From the NCBI GenBank assembly GCA_035578175.1, contig JAQMRL010000002.1:81191325-81255324 (forward strand): 64,000 nt of DNA. The letters run 5' to 3'. This DNA is from Catonia carolina. Taxonomy: Eukaryota > Arthropoda > Insecta > Hemiptera > Achilidae. The position numbers were made by a program, and so were the translations under genes. The number at the start of each line of letters is the position of its first letter. The first letter of the stretch is position 1. Positions 9,237 to 20,516 of this stretch are shown here, in pieces. Below the pieces are notes generated by a model. The model saw only the letters and a list, made by a program, of their open reading frames with translations, was not told the DNA's origin and did not search any database.

Positions 9237-9808
9237 AGCTGTTTAACAGCTGATTTTCAGAGACGCAGGTTCCTGGTTCAAATCCAAGTAAAGGTATAGG
9301 TATCAGACGAACTAATGTCCCATAGCCAAGCGAGTGAGAGGGAGATATGTGGCATAACTACGCATGCGCTCAAAGGTCTTTACCGTTGTAATCCAAATCT
9401 GAAAACATACTACAGTCGCTATCTTGGTTGTTAGTTGAATGCGTGCATAAACGCTTGCTCACAACAATGAGTGAAATTATACGACAATGTTATTGGAACG
9501 GCGCGTATGGGTTGTGCGAGTGAGAGCGTTATGCATTCTCTCACTCCCACGGCTAGGGGACTGCAGTTCATCTAAATACTGTAGTTACTTTTACACGGAT
9601 TTGAATGTTAGACAGTGGTTACCGGTGTACTTTGATGGTCGGGGTTCAATTAACCATACCTCTCTCAAGAAATGGTCGACCTGAGTCTGTAGAAGAATAC
9701 ACCTCATTTACACGTCATACACATCATCCTCATCTCATTGGGTCATAGGGTTGCTTATTGTTCTCAATTGAACAGATTGCAACGTACACACATTAGGAAT
9801 TAAAAAAA
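9237..9808 (+). repeat. SINE family B, interrupted by MITE C
   Basis: Plus-strand copy lacking the first part of the head. It breaks at 9296 and resumes at 9582 around MITE C, then runs to the A-rich tail at 9791-9808. Confidence 0.85.
9297..9581 (+). mobile_element. MITE family C, copy 3 (boundaries proven)
   Basis: 285 bp between TA at 9295-9296 and TA at 9582-9583. Other SINE B copies carry the undisturbed site (AAAGGTAGTTAC), so the insertion and TA duplication are directly visible. Confidence 0.9.
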
Positions 9809-9835
9809 AAAAAAAAATTAAAAATATCTTGATTG

Positions 9836-10324
9836 CATTGCTTATCATTAAACCATAACGTCCTATTTTCTGTCCTTGTTGTTAATTATTTACAGATAAA
9901 TGAAACAAACATACAGTTGGTTGTTTTAGGTAATAATGCGGTTGAACAGTCCGTAAAAACTGACACATTAATATCCATACACAAAGTTAATTCTGTTATT
10001 AGATTTATAATTATTATTATTATTATTATTATTTATAATTTATAATAGAAAATGTAAATTACTTGACTCACTTTGATTTACTGTAAATTGTTTTATCATA
10101 GAATAGATGTTATTATAATTATTAACTTTCTAACTTCTATCTTTTAGTAAGAGAGCTGGTCGGTCGTTTTATTTAATAGAATTATTATAAATGACTTGTG
10201 TTATTCTTACTTACATTTATTCTATCACGCTAACACTAAATTTAAGTTTACTGATTTTAAAAATGTTCTTTAAAAGTCATCCTTTAAACATATAAACATG
10301 TATTTCCAGTTGTTATTGTTGTTC
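9836..10324. other. AT-rich intergenic with short (ATT)n
   Basis: Contains an (ATT)n run at about 10009-10036. No gene supported. Confidence 0.4.
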
Positions 10325-10327
10325 ACT

Positions 10328-10735
10328 GCCCGTAACAGACAGGTGGGGTGTCAGATTATTTACACTCGATCTGTTAGTTGCAGGGCTAAATAAAATAAAT
10401 AGTTGTGTTTCTTATCACATGGTCAACCAATTAAATGACTGAATCATTTAAGAACAGAAGAGGTAGAGGTGTACTGTGACACTAATCAGAGTTATCTTAT
10501 TTGAAAGTAATGAATTTCATTATACAGTTGGACACTGTGGTGAATGAAGTGAAGGCGTCATTTGCAGAGTGGAAAATATTTGCTTTTCAGAGGACCCGGC
10601 ATGCTGATAAGCATACTTTTCCACTCAGTGAGGAAGGCAATGGTAAACCACCTCACTCCTCCTAATTATACTTAGTGAAACCTCTACAGGTTCAAACCAA
10701 TCTACAGGCTGATCACGTAAACAACAACAACGTTG
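10328..10735 (+). repeat. Retroposon family D, plus copy of an inverted pair
   Basis: Runs from 'gcccgtaacagacagg' to GACCTAAAC-like sequence and an AAC-repeat tail. Its tail meets the tail of the minus-strand copy at 10732, giving a tail-to-tail palindrome. Confidence 0.8.
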
Positions 10736-11203
10736 TTGTACAGGTCATCAGTCGAAAAGTGGTTTCAACCTTAACATGCTTTTTTAAGTAAAAGTGAGTG
10801 AGGTGGTTTACCAGTGCCACAACTCACTGAATGGAAAAGTACGGTTATCTGCATGCCACGCTCTGTAAAAATCATCTACTTTCCACCCTGCAAATGACGC
10901 CTTCACTTCATTCACCACAAAATCTGTGTGTATTATGAAATAGGAGATAACTGTCACTAGTGTCGCAGCACACGTGTACCTATTCTGTTGTTAAATATTT
11001 CAGTCATATAATTGGGTATGTAGATATGAAACGACTTGCGCAAGATAGAACAGCTTGGAGAACTGCATCAAACCAATCGAGAGACTGATGACAAAAATAA
11101 TAATTGGGTGACCATGTGATAAGAGAGAGACATATTTTTTTAGACTTTGAATAAGCAGAACGAGTGTTAATAATTTAAAACTCCATTTGCTAGTTATGAG
11201 CGA
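10732..11203 (-). repeat. Retroposon family D, minus copy, interrupted by LINE alpha tail
   Basis: Reverse complement of D. It is interrupted at 11018-11099 by an 82-bp LINE alpha 3' end. The D body is otherwise continuous across the insert. Confidence 0.8.
11018..11099 (+). mobile_element. LINE alpha 82-bp 3' insertion with 10-bp TSD
   Basis: Matches the final 80 or so bases of LINE alpha, flanked by ATAATTGGGT at 11008-11017 and 11100-11109. The uninterrupted target is visible in other D copies. A minimal 'dead on arrival' insertion. Confidence 0.92.
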
Positions 11204-11333
11204 TTATTTTGTTATTAGAAAAATATTTCTTCTTATTATTCAATTAATTAATTTAAAGTCGACTATTTAATATAGTCTATTGAATAGTGGATAAAGGGTT
11301 TAATCGAAAATTATCAGTAGACGTTTAAGGATA

Positions 11334-12212
11334 TAACGGGTGTTTTATTAAGGACGCAGCCCTGATTATAATAAGATAGAAGTAATATATGGGTAAATTT
11401 TCTCTCCTCCAATAGGTATGTTGGCAACAGTGTACTAAAGGCCAATTACTTAAGACAGTTAAAATGTTACAGTCAACCATTATTGTGGTGACAGCAGTCG
11501 TTTCGTTATATTGTGTCAGCAATGGTTTTTTCCAAGGAAGAACGCGTGTTCATTTTAGAGACTTATATAGCGAGTAAATCTTACAAATGCAATGCCAACG
11601 CGATAAGGATGCAAATGTAAATTTTTCGTAGCTCTGAAAACAGTAGTTAATGTTTGCCCAGGTTGCGATTATAATCTTCTAAGCGATTTTTCAGGTGATT
11701 GAGTCAAACGATTTTTCAAATCTTCGAGAACTTCCGCGGTTAACTTTGTTGGCTGGCGAGGTGATTTCTCATCGAGTACACTTCCAGTAATAGTTTTTTC
11801 CAAGGAAAATCCAAGGGTGTTTTATTAAGAGCGCAGCCCTATGCTAAGAGCCACAATTTACGCCATATTTTTATTTTCCGTACTTTACAAATTATTAATT
11901 AATCTAAATTATTATTTTACAAATGAATAGCAAATTGCAATGAAAACATTGTATTACTTCTATCTTCTTATAATCAGGGTTGCGTTCTTAATAAAACACC
12001 CGGTTCTTCCTTGGAAAAAAACCATTGGTGACACAATATAACGAAACGACTGCTGTCACCACACTAATGCTTGACTGGAACATTTTAACTGTGTTAGGTA
12101 GTTAGCCTTGAGTACACTGTTGCCAACATACCGATTGGGGGACAGAAATTAACCGATGTATTACTTCTATCTTCTTATAATCAGGGTTGCGTTCTTAATA
12201 AAACACCCGTTA
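11334..12212 (-). mobile_element. Composite long-TIR DNA transposon (family E), copy 2
   Basis: Same architecture as 1745-2627, reverse complemented: TAACGGGTG ends, about 210-bp inverted arms, a transposase HTH fragment (about 11590-11790, minus) and the nested small TIR insert (about 11817-12002). The left arm's plus-strand start frame stays open for about 32 codons here, longer than in copy 1. Confidence 0.8.
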
Positions 12213-12217
12213 TACTT

Positions 12218-12310
12218 TTCCACTCTGAACCCTTTGACTCCTCCGTTTACCTAGTAAAGCGTGTAAAGGTTGAAACCAGCGTTTCAGCTCATCACCTAAA
12301 CAACAACAAG
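12218..12310 (+). repeat. Retroposon family D, 3' fragment
   Basis: Diverged D 3' end ending in CACCTAAACAACAACAAG, directly followed by MITE C. Confidence 0.6.
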
Positions 12311-12312
12311 TA

Positions 12313-12597
12313 TAGGTATCAGTCGAACTAATGTCCCATAGCCGAGCGAGTGAGAGGGAGATATGTGGCATAACTACGCATGCGCTCAAAGGTCTTTACC
12401 GTTATAATCCAGATCTGAAAACATACTACAGTCGTTGTATTGCTTGTTAGTTTACTGCATGCATAAAAGCTTGCTCACAACAATGAGTAAAATTATACGA
12501 CAATGTTATTGGAACGGCGCGTATGGGTTGTGCGAGTGAGAGCTTTATCCATTGTCTCACTCCCACGGCTAGGGGACTGCAGTTCATCTGAATACTA
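12313..12597 (+). mobile_element. MITE family C, copy 4
   Basis: 285 bp, flanked by TA at 12311-12312 and 12598-12599. The length is identical to copy 3. Confidence 0.88.
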
Positions 12598-12605
12598 TAA
12601 CGAAT

Positions 12606-13007
12606 CAGGGGCGGTTTCAGGGAAGGGGCCATGGCCCCCCCCCGAAATACTAGGAAAACTTAGTTTAATATTTTCTATAAGCTATTATTTCTAACAAAAC
12701 TGAATCCCAATACTCGTACCTATCAATTAACAATAATTATTTTAGTATAAAAATGAGTCAAACAGAAAGTATCTATTTTTAAATAGCATTAAGATAACAA
12801 TCAGTGTCAGTAGTGAAAAGCCACTCGCATCCAGTCAGCACCTTGAAAATTTCTCTATGAATAATTAAAATTGTGGTTACAGCAATACAGCATAAAAGAG
12901 GACTTTTCAATGACTCAATAACAAACTATGTATTACAAATTGTGTAGTAAGAGCTACATAAAAACAAGATAGCCCCCCCTGGAAAATCAGCCCTGGAACC
13001 GCCCCTG
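12606..13007. mobile_element. 402-bp hAT-type MITE
   Basis: TIRs start CAGGGGCGGTTTCAGGG and (reverse complement) CAGGGGCGGTTCCAGGG. They are flanked by 8-bp near-identical sequences TAACGAAT (12598-12605) and TAAGGAAT (13008-13015). The 8-bp duplication and CAGGGGCGG ends fit the hAT superfamily. No transposase inside. Confidence 0.82.
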
Positions 13008-13015
13008 TAAGGAAT

Positions 13016-13857
13016 GTGGGAAAAACCAAAGGGGTTTCCTTTACTATTTGAATATAGCCTATTTAATATGAAAAGGAAGAATCGGTAATAATATGGTGGA
13101 ACAATAAGTGATAACATAGGCCCGGCCTATAGGCTATAATACTCTGTTTATTATTATTTAATTCAATTCAATACAACTTTCTCCTGGCCATAAAATAAAT
13201 CTACCATCTAACTTATCTCTTTATACAACAGATTAAAACCTATACATATATTATTGTAATTAGGTTTTTATTTTTGAAATGTTAAAACTTTTGTAGTTCT
13301 ACTGTCACAATATCAGACGACGACCATCTCTTATTAATAATTTATGTTAAATTATTTAACAGGTTTTTAAAAATAATACCATTTATGTAATTTTCTTTGA
13401 CTGCCGACTTTAAAATTCTATGGTTCAGAAATAAACGACGGTAATACATTTCAAATGTTACTTTCTCATCTAGTTTAAAGTTTAAAGTGAAAGAATTTCA
13501 ACGAAATTTAATATTCGTCCATTACTCATTGGCCCATACTTAGTACGCGTACAAACAATTTCCCTCTTATGTATCTAGACCTCTTTTTTTCTATTTTTTA
13601 AACGCTTTTATTTAACTTACTCTTGGAAGCATCAAATCTTGCAACTTAAAATTTTAATACTTCTACCGTATCAATATGAATCAAACTTTGCACACTTGTT
13701 TATCTTCGATGACAATACGCTGTGGAGGTGTTTGTAAAAAAAAATTTTAAAATTTAAAAAAAAAAATTTAAAAACGCTTTTATTTAACAATTACTTAAAA
13801 CAATTAACTAAAAATAAAAAAAAATTACACAAAAATCAAAAAAAATTAAAAAAAAAA
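13016..13857. other. AT-rich intergenic
   Basis: No coding frame. The last part (from about 13735) becomes extremely A-rich and leads into the palindrome at 13858. Confidence 0.4.
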
Positions 13858-14150
13858 TTTTTAAGAAACGCTATTATTACACAATTAATCAAAAAAATGA
13901 ACTAAAAAGAAATAAATAAAAAATTTACAAAAAAAAAATCACAGACATTACAGTTAAAAATAAAAGCGTGGCGCATTAATATATATAATATTTTTTAACG
14001 AATATTTTACAATAAATATTATATATATTAATGCGCCACGCTTTTATTTTTAACTGTAATGTCTGTGATTTTTTTCTTTTTAATTCATTTTTTTTTGATT
14101 AATTGTTAAATAATAGCGTTTCTTAAAAAAAATTTTTTTTGATTTTTTTT
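13858..14150. repeat. Large hairpin palindrome
   Basis: The arms (about 13858-13996 and 14016-14150) are reverse complements: CGTGGCGCATTAATATATAT meets its complement across a loop of about 20 bases, and outward the match continues through ACAGACATTACAG and GCGTTTCTTAA blocks. Likely a foldback or MITE with very long TIRs. No coding. Confidence 0.8.
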
Positions 14151-14167
14151 GTAAATTTTTTCTTTTT

Positions 14168-14346
14168 CTATTTTTTTTTTTTTTTTTGTTTAAAGTCCAA
14201 CTGTTCTGCAATTACTTTTAATGCAGACGGTGTTGGATGAAATGATTTTTTGTAACGTATGAAAATATGCCGTGCCTGAATGAGATTCGAACCCAAGACC
14301 GCATGATGAGAGGCGAGCACGTTACCAACTACGCCAATGCGGCCGG
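14168..14346 (-). repeat. SINE family F, body type 1
   Basis: Minus strand: tRNA-like head (GCCGGCCGCATTGGCGTAGT, B box GGTTCGAATC), body with CCGTCTGCATTAAAAGTAAT, and a T run (poly-A tail) at the left. Confidence 0.85.
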
Positions 14347-14439
14347 CATAATGTATCTAGATCTAAACACTACTGATGGAGGCCAACAAACAAAGTCAGC
14401 CTATTTGTAGAACAAATGGTAGAATTAGTAGTCCTTAGA

Positions 14440-14803
14440 TAAATACTGTTAGTTGCAGGGCTAAAATAAATAGTTCTGTTTCTTATCACATGGTCACCCA
14501 ATTAAATGAGTGAATCATTTAAGAACAGAAGAGGTAGAGGTGTACTGTGACACTAATCAGAGTTATCTTATCTGAAAGTAATGAATTTCATTATATAGTT
14601 GGACCCTGTGGTGAATGAAGTGAAGGTGTCATTTGCAGAGTGGAAAATATGTGCTTTTCAGAGGGCTCGGCATGCTGATAAGCGTACTTTTCCACTCAGT
14701 GAGGAAGGCACTGGTAAACCACCTCACTCCTCGTTTTACTTAGTAAAACCTCTACAGGTTCAAACCAGCCTTTCGGCTGATGACCTAAACAACAACAACA
14801 GAT
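14440..14803 (+). repeat. Retroposon family D
   Basis: Copy with GGTGTCATTTGCAGAG and GCATGCTGATAAGCG blocks and a CCTAAACAACAACAACA tail. Its 5' end is shortened. Confidence 0.8.
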
Positions 14804-15007
14804 AAATATATGATAGTGCAACATGGTATGGTAAAATTTGGTAATGTACGGTTCCAAGCTCCGTGTAGTTGTGGGGGGGTGAAGGCTACGAGTGAAGTAT
14901 AATGAATGAGTGACGCATGTTGGGAGAACTATTGTTGTATTACTCTTAATGCAAAACATTAGTTTTCAAACTTTCCGTATTTAACTTGATTGTTTGTATT
15001 TATTACA

Positions 15008-15199
15008 TTTATTTATTTATTTAACGTCGCATCAACTGCAACGGTCATTAACGACGACGTTGGGGTGTAACTTTTGAACAATGGAGAATGAAATGATTTT
15101 TTGTAACGTATGAAAATATGCCGTGCTTGAGTGGGATTCGAACCCAGGACCGCATGATGAGAGGCGAGCACGTTACCAACTACGCCAATGCGGCCGGCC
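15008..15199 (-). repeat. SINE family F, body type 2
   Basis: Same tRNA-like head as type 1, but the body is GTTACACCCCAACGTCGTCG-like and the tail is (AAAT)n (TTATTTATTTA at the left). Confidence 0.85.
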
Positions 15200-15640
15200 A
15201 TTTACATTTATTTATTTACATATTTTGATATAAAATGGTAAGTTAAATGTTATGAATCCGATCAAGTTAATAACCCGGTAGGTATTTGTTAAATTAATGC
15301 GCCGGATGATAAGAATATGTTTTCAGTCTAGTTAGTAGACGCTACCACTACAAATGCATCAGCTGTGAAACACTACTATAGCAGCCGCGTCAGCTCGTGA
15401 TCCGTGTGAGGAATTTCTGTTACGGCATGCAATGAAAGATTATACGATTCATAAAAAAAACATTTATCATAATGTTCTTGTCATTATAAAGTAACCTTTT
15501 GTTTTATTATTTCAATTTATTCTATAATATAGTAACTCTTTTACTTTTCTTTCATTGTATTTATTAATATTTAGTAATTATTTACAGTTTGAGTCAGGCA
15601 GTCCTCAGGAATTAAAATATGTACGTAGCATAGAAAATAA
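15200..15640. other. Intergenic, no feature
   Basis: AT-rich; nothing supportable. Confidence 0.35.
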
Positions 15641-15796
15641 GGAAATTAAAAAATATATATTTCATAACATTAATTTATAGGCCTAAATAATTAGTAGCAA
15701 ATTATGATTATGATTTTTTTTACCTCAGTCCTAATTAGTACCTAATCATAATCCATTTGGATTATGATTTTTTTACTGAGGTAAAAAAAAATCGAA

Positions 15797-15911
15797 TGGT
15801 TAAGCCAATTCCGAGTCCTTTACGCGATTCTTCATCACAGTTTTTTATAACTGATGCAATAATTTGTCGCACTTCCGAATGAATTACCGCTTTATTTTTC
15901 CGGGAAGACAT
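15797..15911 (-). pseudogene. Transposase N-terminal remnant
   Basis: The minus-strand frame from an ATG at 15911 reads MSSRKNKAVIHSEVRQI and then VIKNCDEESRKGL before degenerating. It resembles the start of a remnant at about 59980-60090 (MDAKRKHGQTVHSDGRNVI). These openings resemble N-termini of insect Tc1/mariner-like (IS630-type) transposases. No catalytic residues follow. A TCATAATCCATTTGGATTATGA hairpin lies just left (about 15747-15768). Confidence 0.45.
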
Positions 15912-15944
15912 ATTAAAATAAAACAAAAGATATGAAAAATACAC

Positions 15945-16340
15945 GTTGAAATTTACCTAACACAAAACTAATAACTTTTGGCACGTTAACACGCTTTAAA
16001 TTTCAAAATAAAAATCACTTTAGTGATCAAAAATCATGAATAATGATTAACACATCCGAGACGCATTAGCACAAATGTACAACTGTATATTGAGACACGT
16101 GTATCCGTTGTGAAAAGCAATAACATGTAGGCCTATAATAAATAAATACATAGACATAATAATAATATTTACATGATGACTAAATGTTTTTGTACTGCAC
16201 GATAAGACAAATATATTACTCACATTCTATTAGGCCACCCGTCCCACTTCCCCAGGCGACAGAGATCATGAGCTGGCGCGCGTATAGTAACTCATTCATT
16301 CTCTCATTACTACAACAACGCACTGCATTCCACAACAACT
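15945..16340. other. Unassigned intergenic
   Basis: No supportable gene. A short GC-richer patch near 16220-16340 has no recognised motif. Confidence 0.35.
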
Positions 16341-16363
16341 ACACGGAGCTGGGACTCAAGCAA

Positions 16364-16410
16364 TGCCCTGGAGACTCCAGGAGGAGTATAGGACATGTCA
16401 GCGTCCTATA
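16364..16410 (-). repeat. LINE beta 3' terminus fragment
   Basis: Contains CTGGAGACTCCAGGAGGAGT and ATAGGACATG, the reverse complement of the LINE beta tail. Confidence 0.6.
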
Positions 16411-16814
16411 CGATACAGGAAGTATCTTACACCGCGATCGTCAAGGATAACCATTGAGTATTGAATTCATGCTTTTCTAGACAGATACGATTGGAACTTA
16501 CAAAGTTCCATCGTTTCACATTTGGAGTCAAAAAAAAGATGTCCAGTCCGATATTTTCCCTGAATATTGTAGAAGATTTAATTTTGGAATATAAGCTCTG
16601 TTAGTGATAGCAATAAAAAGAGGCTGTTGCGGAACAGACGCTTGCTGAACCGTTGGATACTTGAATTCTATTCGTGAAAGTTTCTTTCCTGTTCAACGTT
16701 TCTCATGAAAGATAATTCATTGCCTACCTTAAAGATCTCCAAAGATTTCAAAGATCTTCTCGCTGCTGATAAAAAAACTAAAGTTATGCGACAATACAAT
16801 AATACATGTTTTTA

Positions 16815-17215
16815 TGGTGTTGTTCAGGTCAACAGCCTGGTTGGCTGGTTTGAACCAGTAGAGGTTTTACTAAGTAAATCGAGGAGTCACGTGGTTTACC
16901 ATAGTCTTTCCACTGAATTGAAAGAGTATGCTTATCAGCATGCCAGGCCCTACGAAAAGCATCTACTTTCCACTCTGCAAATGACACCTTCACTTCATTC
17001 ACCACAGGGTCTACCTGTATAATAAAATTCATTACTTTCAGAGGAGATACCACTGATTAGTCTCACAGTACACCTCTACCTCTTCTGTTCTCAAATGATA
17101 CAGTCATAAAATTGGATGATTGATGCGATAAAGAGAGAACTACTTTTTGTAGTTGTGCAAGTAGCAGATCGAGTGCAAATAATTTAACACTCCCTCTTCC
17201 TGTTATGGGCATTCT
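16815..17215 (-). repeat. Retroposon family D
   Basis: Minus-strand copy from the tail region (about 16815) to the 5' end (CTGTTATGGGCA at about 17200). A mariner inserted immediately beyond its 5' end. Confidence 0.8.
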
Positions 17216-17220
17216 ATATA

Positions 17221-18039
17221 CAGGGTGATCATAAATGAAATAGACAGTTTCGATAGCTTATAGAAAATTTATTTTTGAAAAGTTAAGGTAATTACTTACA
17301 TGATTATATAAAAGAATACGTTAAGTTTTTATTGAAAATATTTACAGATGTTCAATGTGTGCTCCGTTTGTAACACGATAGATATCAACACGGTAGTCGA
17401 GTTCTTCCCACATACGATTAAGCATATGACGGTCAACTGTGGTAAGATCATTTGCGATACGTTGTTTTAGATCATCGATATCTACAGGAAGCGGTGGTAC
17501 AAAAACTTTGTCTTTTACATAACCCCATAAGAAAAAGTCGCAGGGCGTTAAGTCTGGACTACGAGGTGGTCACGGCGTAAACACAATGTTTTCCTCACTT
17601 GCACGGCCGATCCATCGTCTAGGAAAACGTTCATCAAGATAATTTTTGACTTGTAAGTGCCAGTGAGGCGGAGCTCCATCTTGTACAAAAATAAAGTTAT
17701 CACTATCTTCCTGAAGTCGAGGCATTAACCATTCGTTTAACATGTCCAGATAAATTACTCCGGTTACTGACACTTCGTGAAAGAAGAACGGCCCGTAAAA
17801 CTTTTCACGAGATAATGAAAAGGCGTTTACTTTAGGGAAATCGCGAGGTCACTTGAGTAGCGGCCATTTTGCTAGACTGATCGTCGTAACAGCAGCCAAC
17901 AACAAAATTCTATCAACAGTTGTACCAACATAAACTTTAAAAAATTCCCTACAAACCTATATCATTTACTATATTAAAATACACCAGTTTCATGTTTAAG
18001 AAGCTGTCGAAAGTGTCTATTTCATTTATAATCACCCTG
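17221..18039 (-). mobile_element. Internally deleted mariner-like element 1
   Basis: TIRs CAGGGTGATCATAAATGAAA and (reverse complement) CAGGGTGATTATAAATGAAA lie between TA at 17219-17220 and TA at 18040-18041. At 819 bp it is far shorter than a complete mariner (about 1.3 kb): the 5' half of the transposase gene is missing, while both termini remain. Confidence 0.9.
17350..17850 (-). pseudogene. Mariner-like transposase, C-terminal half, broken
   Basis: Cut-and-paste transposase of the DDE/D superfamily. Minus strand: a segment ending SVTGVIYLDMLNEWLMPRLQ, the second catalytic Asp in QDGAPPHWH (family FVQDGAPPH), YLDERFPRRWIGR, and then an in-frame stop where the family continues to the PRSPDLTPCDFFLWG catalytic block (codons present past the stop). 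It closes with VKDKVFVPPLPVDIDDLKQR. The N-terminal DNA-binding domain and first Asp region are deleted. The stop plus deletion make it inactive. Confidence 0.85.
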
Positions 18040-18118
18040 TATTTATGGTACGTTTTGTTTCATACTCGTATGTAGATTATATTTTACAAATCAAGTGAAA
18101 AAGTTTTTTTTTTATATT

Positions 18119-18413
18119 TGTACGTTGCAATCTGTTCAATTGAGAACAATAAGCAACCCCATGACCCAATGAGATGAGGATGATGTGTATGACGTCTAAA
18201 TGAGACTGTGTAGTCTTCTACAGACACACTGAGTATGGTTAATTAAACCCCAACCATCAAAGTACACCGGTAACCACTATCTAGTATTCAAATCCGTATA
18301 AAAGTAACACTGCCTTTACTAGGATTTGAACCAGGAACCTTCGTCTCCGAAAATCAGTTGTTAAACAGCTGTTTTTGACGACGACTTTACCTCTAGACCA
18401 ACCCGGTGGGTTC
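18119..18413 (-). repeat. SINE family B
   Basis: Nearly complete minus copy, from GTTGCAATCTGTTCAATTGA to the head AGACCAACCCGGTGGG. Confidence 0.85.
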
Positions 18414-18443
18414 AAGTGAAAGTTTGTTTTTAATTCCTATTTT

Positions 18444-18764
18444 GTGTACGTTGCAATGTGTTCAATTCATAACAATAAGCAACCCTATGACCCAATGAGA
18501 TGAGGATGATGTGTATGACGTGTAAATGAGGTGTAGTCTTGTACAGACCCAGGCCGACCATTCCTGAGAGAGTATGGTTAATTAAACCCCAACCATCAAA
18601 GTACACCTGTATCCACAGTCAAAATCAAATTCAAATCAAAATTCAAAATCAAATTCAAAATCAAAATTCAAATTTGAATAAAAGCAACTACCTTTACTAG
18701 GATTTGAACGAGGAACCTTCGTCTCCGAAAATCAGCTGTTAAATAGCTGATTTTGGCGACGACA
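18444..18764 (-). repeat. SINE family B with internal AAAATTC-type slippage
   Basis: Second minus copy in tandem with the previous one. Part of the body is replaced by a simple run of TCAAAATTCAAAATCAAATT type (18621-18675), and the head is truncated after the CAGCTG hairpin. Confidence 0.8.
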
Positions 18765-19415
18765 AGTGACAAAGTGGATGTAAAATTGTATTGCACTATT
18801 TATCGTAGTATACCTATTTATAATTTAAGGAATGTTAATAAAATCTATAATATGATGTTTATTATTCATTTTATACGCCTAATTATTTCGCTTTAATTAT
18901 TTCGTTTATAAGAATTTTAAATTCATGTCAATATTTTTGAGGCCGGCAGCTAAATTTTGTACCAAACAAATCAATCAATAATTCCACCTTTCAATAAATA
19001 ACGTGCCGTTAACTTACAATTTGTCTCTCTCTCACTGTCTTATATTTAGTTTGTGGTACTCTAATTATTTATGATTGTTATAGTGAATAAATACTTGATA
19101 CAATTTTACAGAATTTATTTGCAGTTTGTTCGGTGAACGAGATAAATAAAAAACATATGAAAATATGCAAATTTATTAGAGATTAGCTAGTGATTAAATA
19201 GCTCCTACTTAGTGAAGTATTGTAGTTACAGTGATGCTACATTTTTGGGGGTACACTTTTAGTTAAAGATTCACCAAGGGGTACGGGAGAGAGAAAAAAA
19301 AGGTTGGGAACCGGTGGTCTAGAGGTTTAAACCAGTCTTTCGCCAGCATTTAATTATACAGGAGGTAGTGTATGTGGTGAATGAAGTGAAGGTGTCATTT
19401 GCAGGGTTTTTTTTT
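18765..19415. other. Intergenic with a family D scrap
   Basis: AT-rich. A short D-like piece (GTGGTGAATGAAGTGAAGGT) sits at 19375-19402. Nothing else supported. Confidence 0.4.
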
Positions 19416-19417
19416 TA

Positions 19418-20357
19418 CTTTCTCTTGCCTATATGAATATATAAGAAGGTATATAATATATAAGAAAGTATTGTTTTCATGTCGATTTTAACAAATCGAG
19501 TTTTCACCGGATCTATACGTTTCCAGACCCCCTGAACCCAAAAAAACATGTTTTTAGCGATTGGTCTGTGTGTGTGTCTGTGTGTGAACAGAATATCTCA
19601 AGAACGGAACATCGTACGAACTTGAAACTTAAGTTACATACCACTACCAAACCCGACACAAACATTTTCATCAAAATCGGTCAACCGGAAGTGGTAGTTT
19701 ATTCGTGTAATTTTTCACTTTTTTCGATTTTCTCAAAAACTGGTCCTACGATTTTTTTTAAAATCGCCTGGTTTATTCAATTTTTTATTCTCTACAAGAT
19801 AGGGTAGGCGCCATGTTTTCTGAAATTCTTGGTGAGGCCGTTTTCACGTAAAAACGTTGTTTTTTTAAGATTACGGCTTTAATATGCATTTTAGCGCAAA
19901 AATTTATATAACAAAAGTTGTAGAGAATTTAAAATTCTACAACTTTTATTTCAAACATTTTTTTGTATAACGCTTAGTTTAGTGGTAATTAGCGATTTTC
20001 TAATTTTTTCTCACGAAAACGTGTGAAAATCTATTTTTTAAGATTTCGGCTTTAGTACGCATTTTACGACAAAAGTGTATATAACAAAATTTATAGGAAA
20101 TTAAAAGATCTACAACTTTTATTTAGAGAATTTTTCTCTACAGAGCCTAGTTTAGCGTGAAAGTGTGATTTTCCGTTTTTTTAAGCCAAACTGAGTACGA
20201 TTTCCATTTGCGTCATTCACTCATGATTAAAATAAGGTTATGTTTTTGAGGTTAGTTTCTTTGTTTATTTCTAATGTTTTATTACTAATGTTAGGTTTAT
20301 TATTAATTATTTGCATTGGCAAGAGAAAGTTGTGTGAGTGTTTCACACCAGATTTGT
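19418..20357 (+). mobile_element. Family A (Helentron/HINE-like), full copy
   Basis: Starts ACTTTCTCTTGCCTATATGA, with only a short TG run at about 19566-19584, and ends TTGGCAAGAGAAAGTTGTGT plus TTTCACACCAGATTT. The subterminal inverted repeat ACTTTCTCTTGCC/GGCAAGAGAAAGT is intact. No protein. Confidence 0.82.
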
Positions 20358-20369
20358 TTTTTTGTTTAA

Positions 20370-20495
20370 CGTCCATTTACAGGGTGGAAAGTAGATGGTG
20401 ATAAGCATACTTTTCCACTCAGTCAACCACCTCACTCCTTGTCTTACTTAGAAAAGATTCTAGAGGTTAAAACCAGCCTCAGCCACAACAACATA
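20370..20495 (+). repeat. Retroposon family D, deleted fragment
   Basis: Short piece with GTGATAAGCATACTTTTCCA and the 3' CCAGCCTCAG region and an ACAACAACATAAAC tail. Confidence 0.5.
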
Positions 20496-20516
20496 AACAA
20501 GTATACCAGATTTCAG

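Noticed and set aside
16705..17053. ORFs containing GWFEPVEVLLSK-like peptides (also near 14696, 35495, 55991, 62269)
   Set aside because: They are translations of the conserved 3' half of retroposon D; frames break between copies and lie on either strand.
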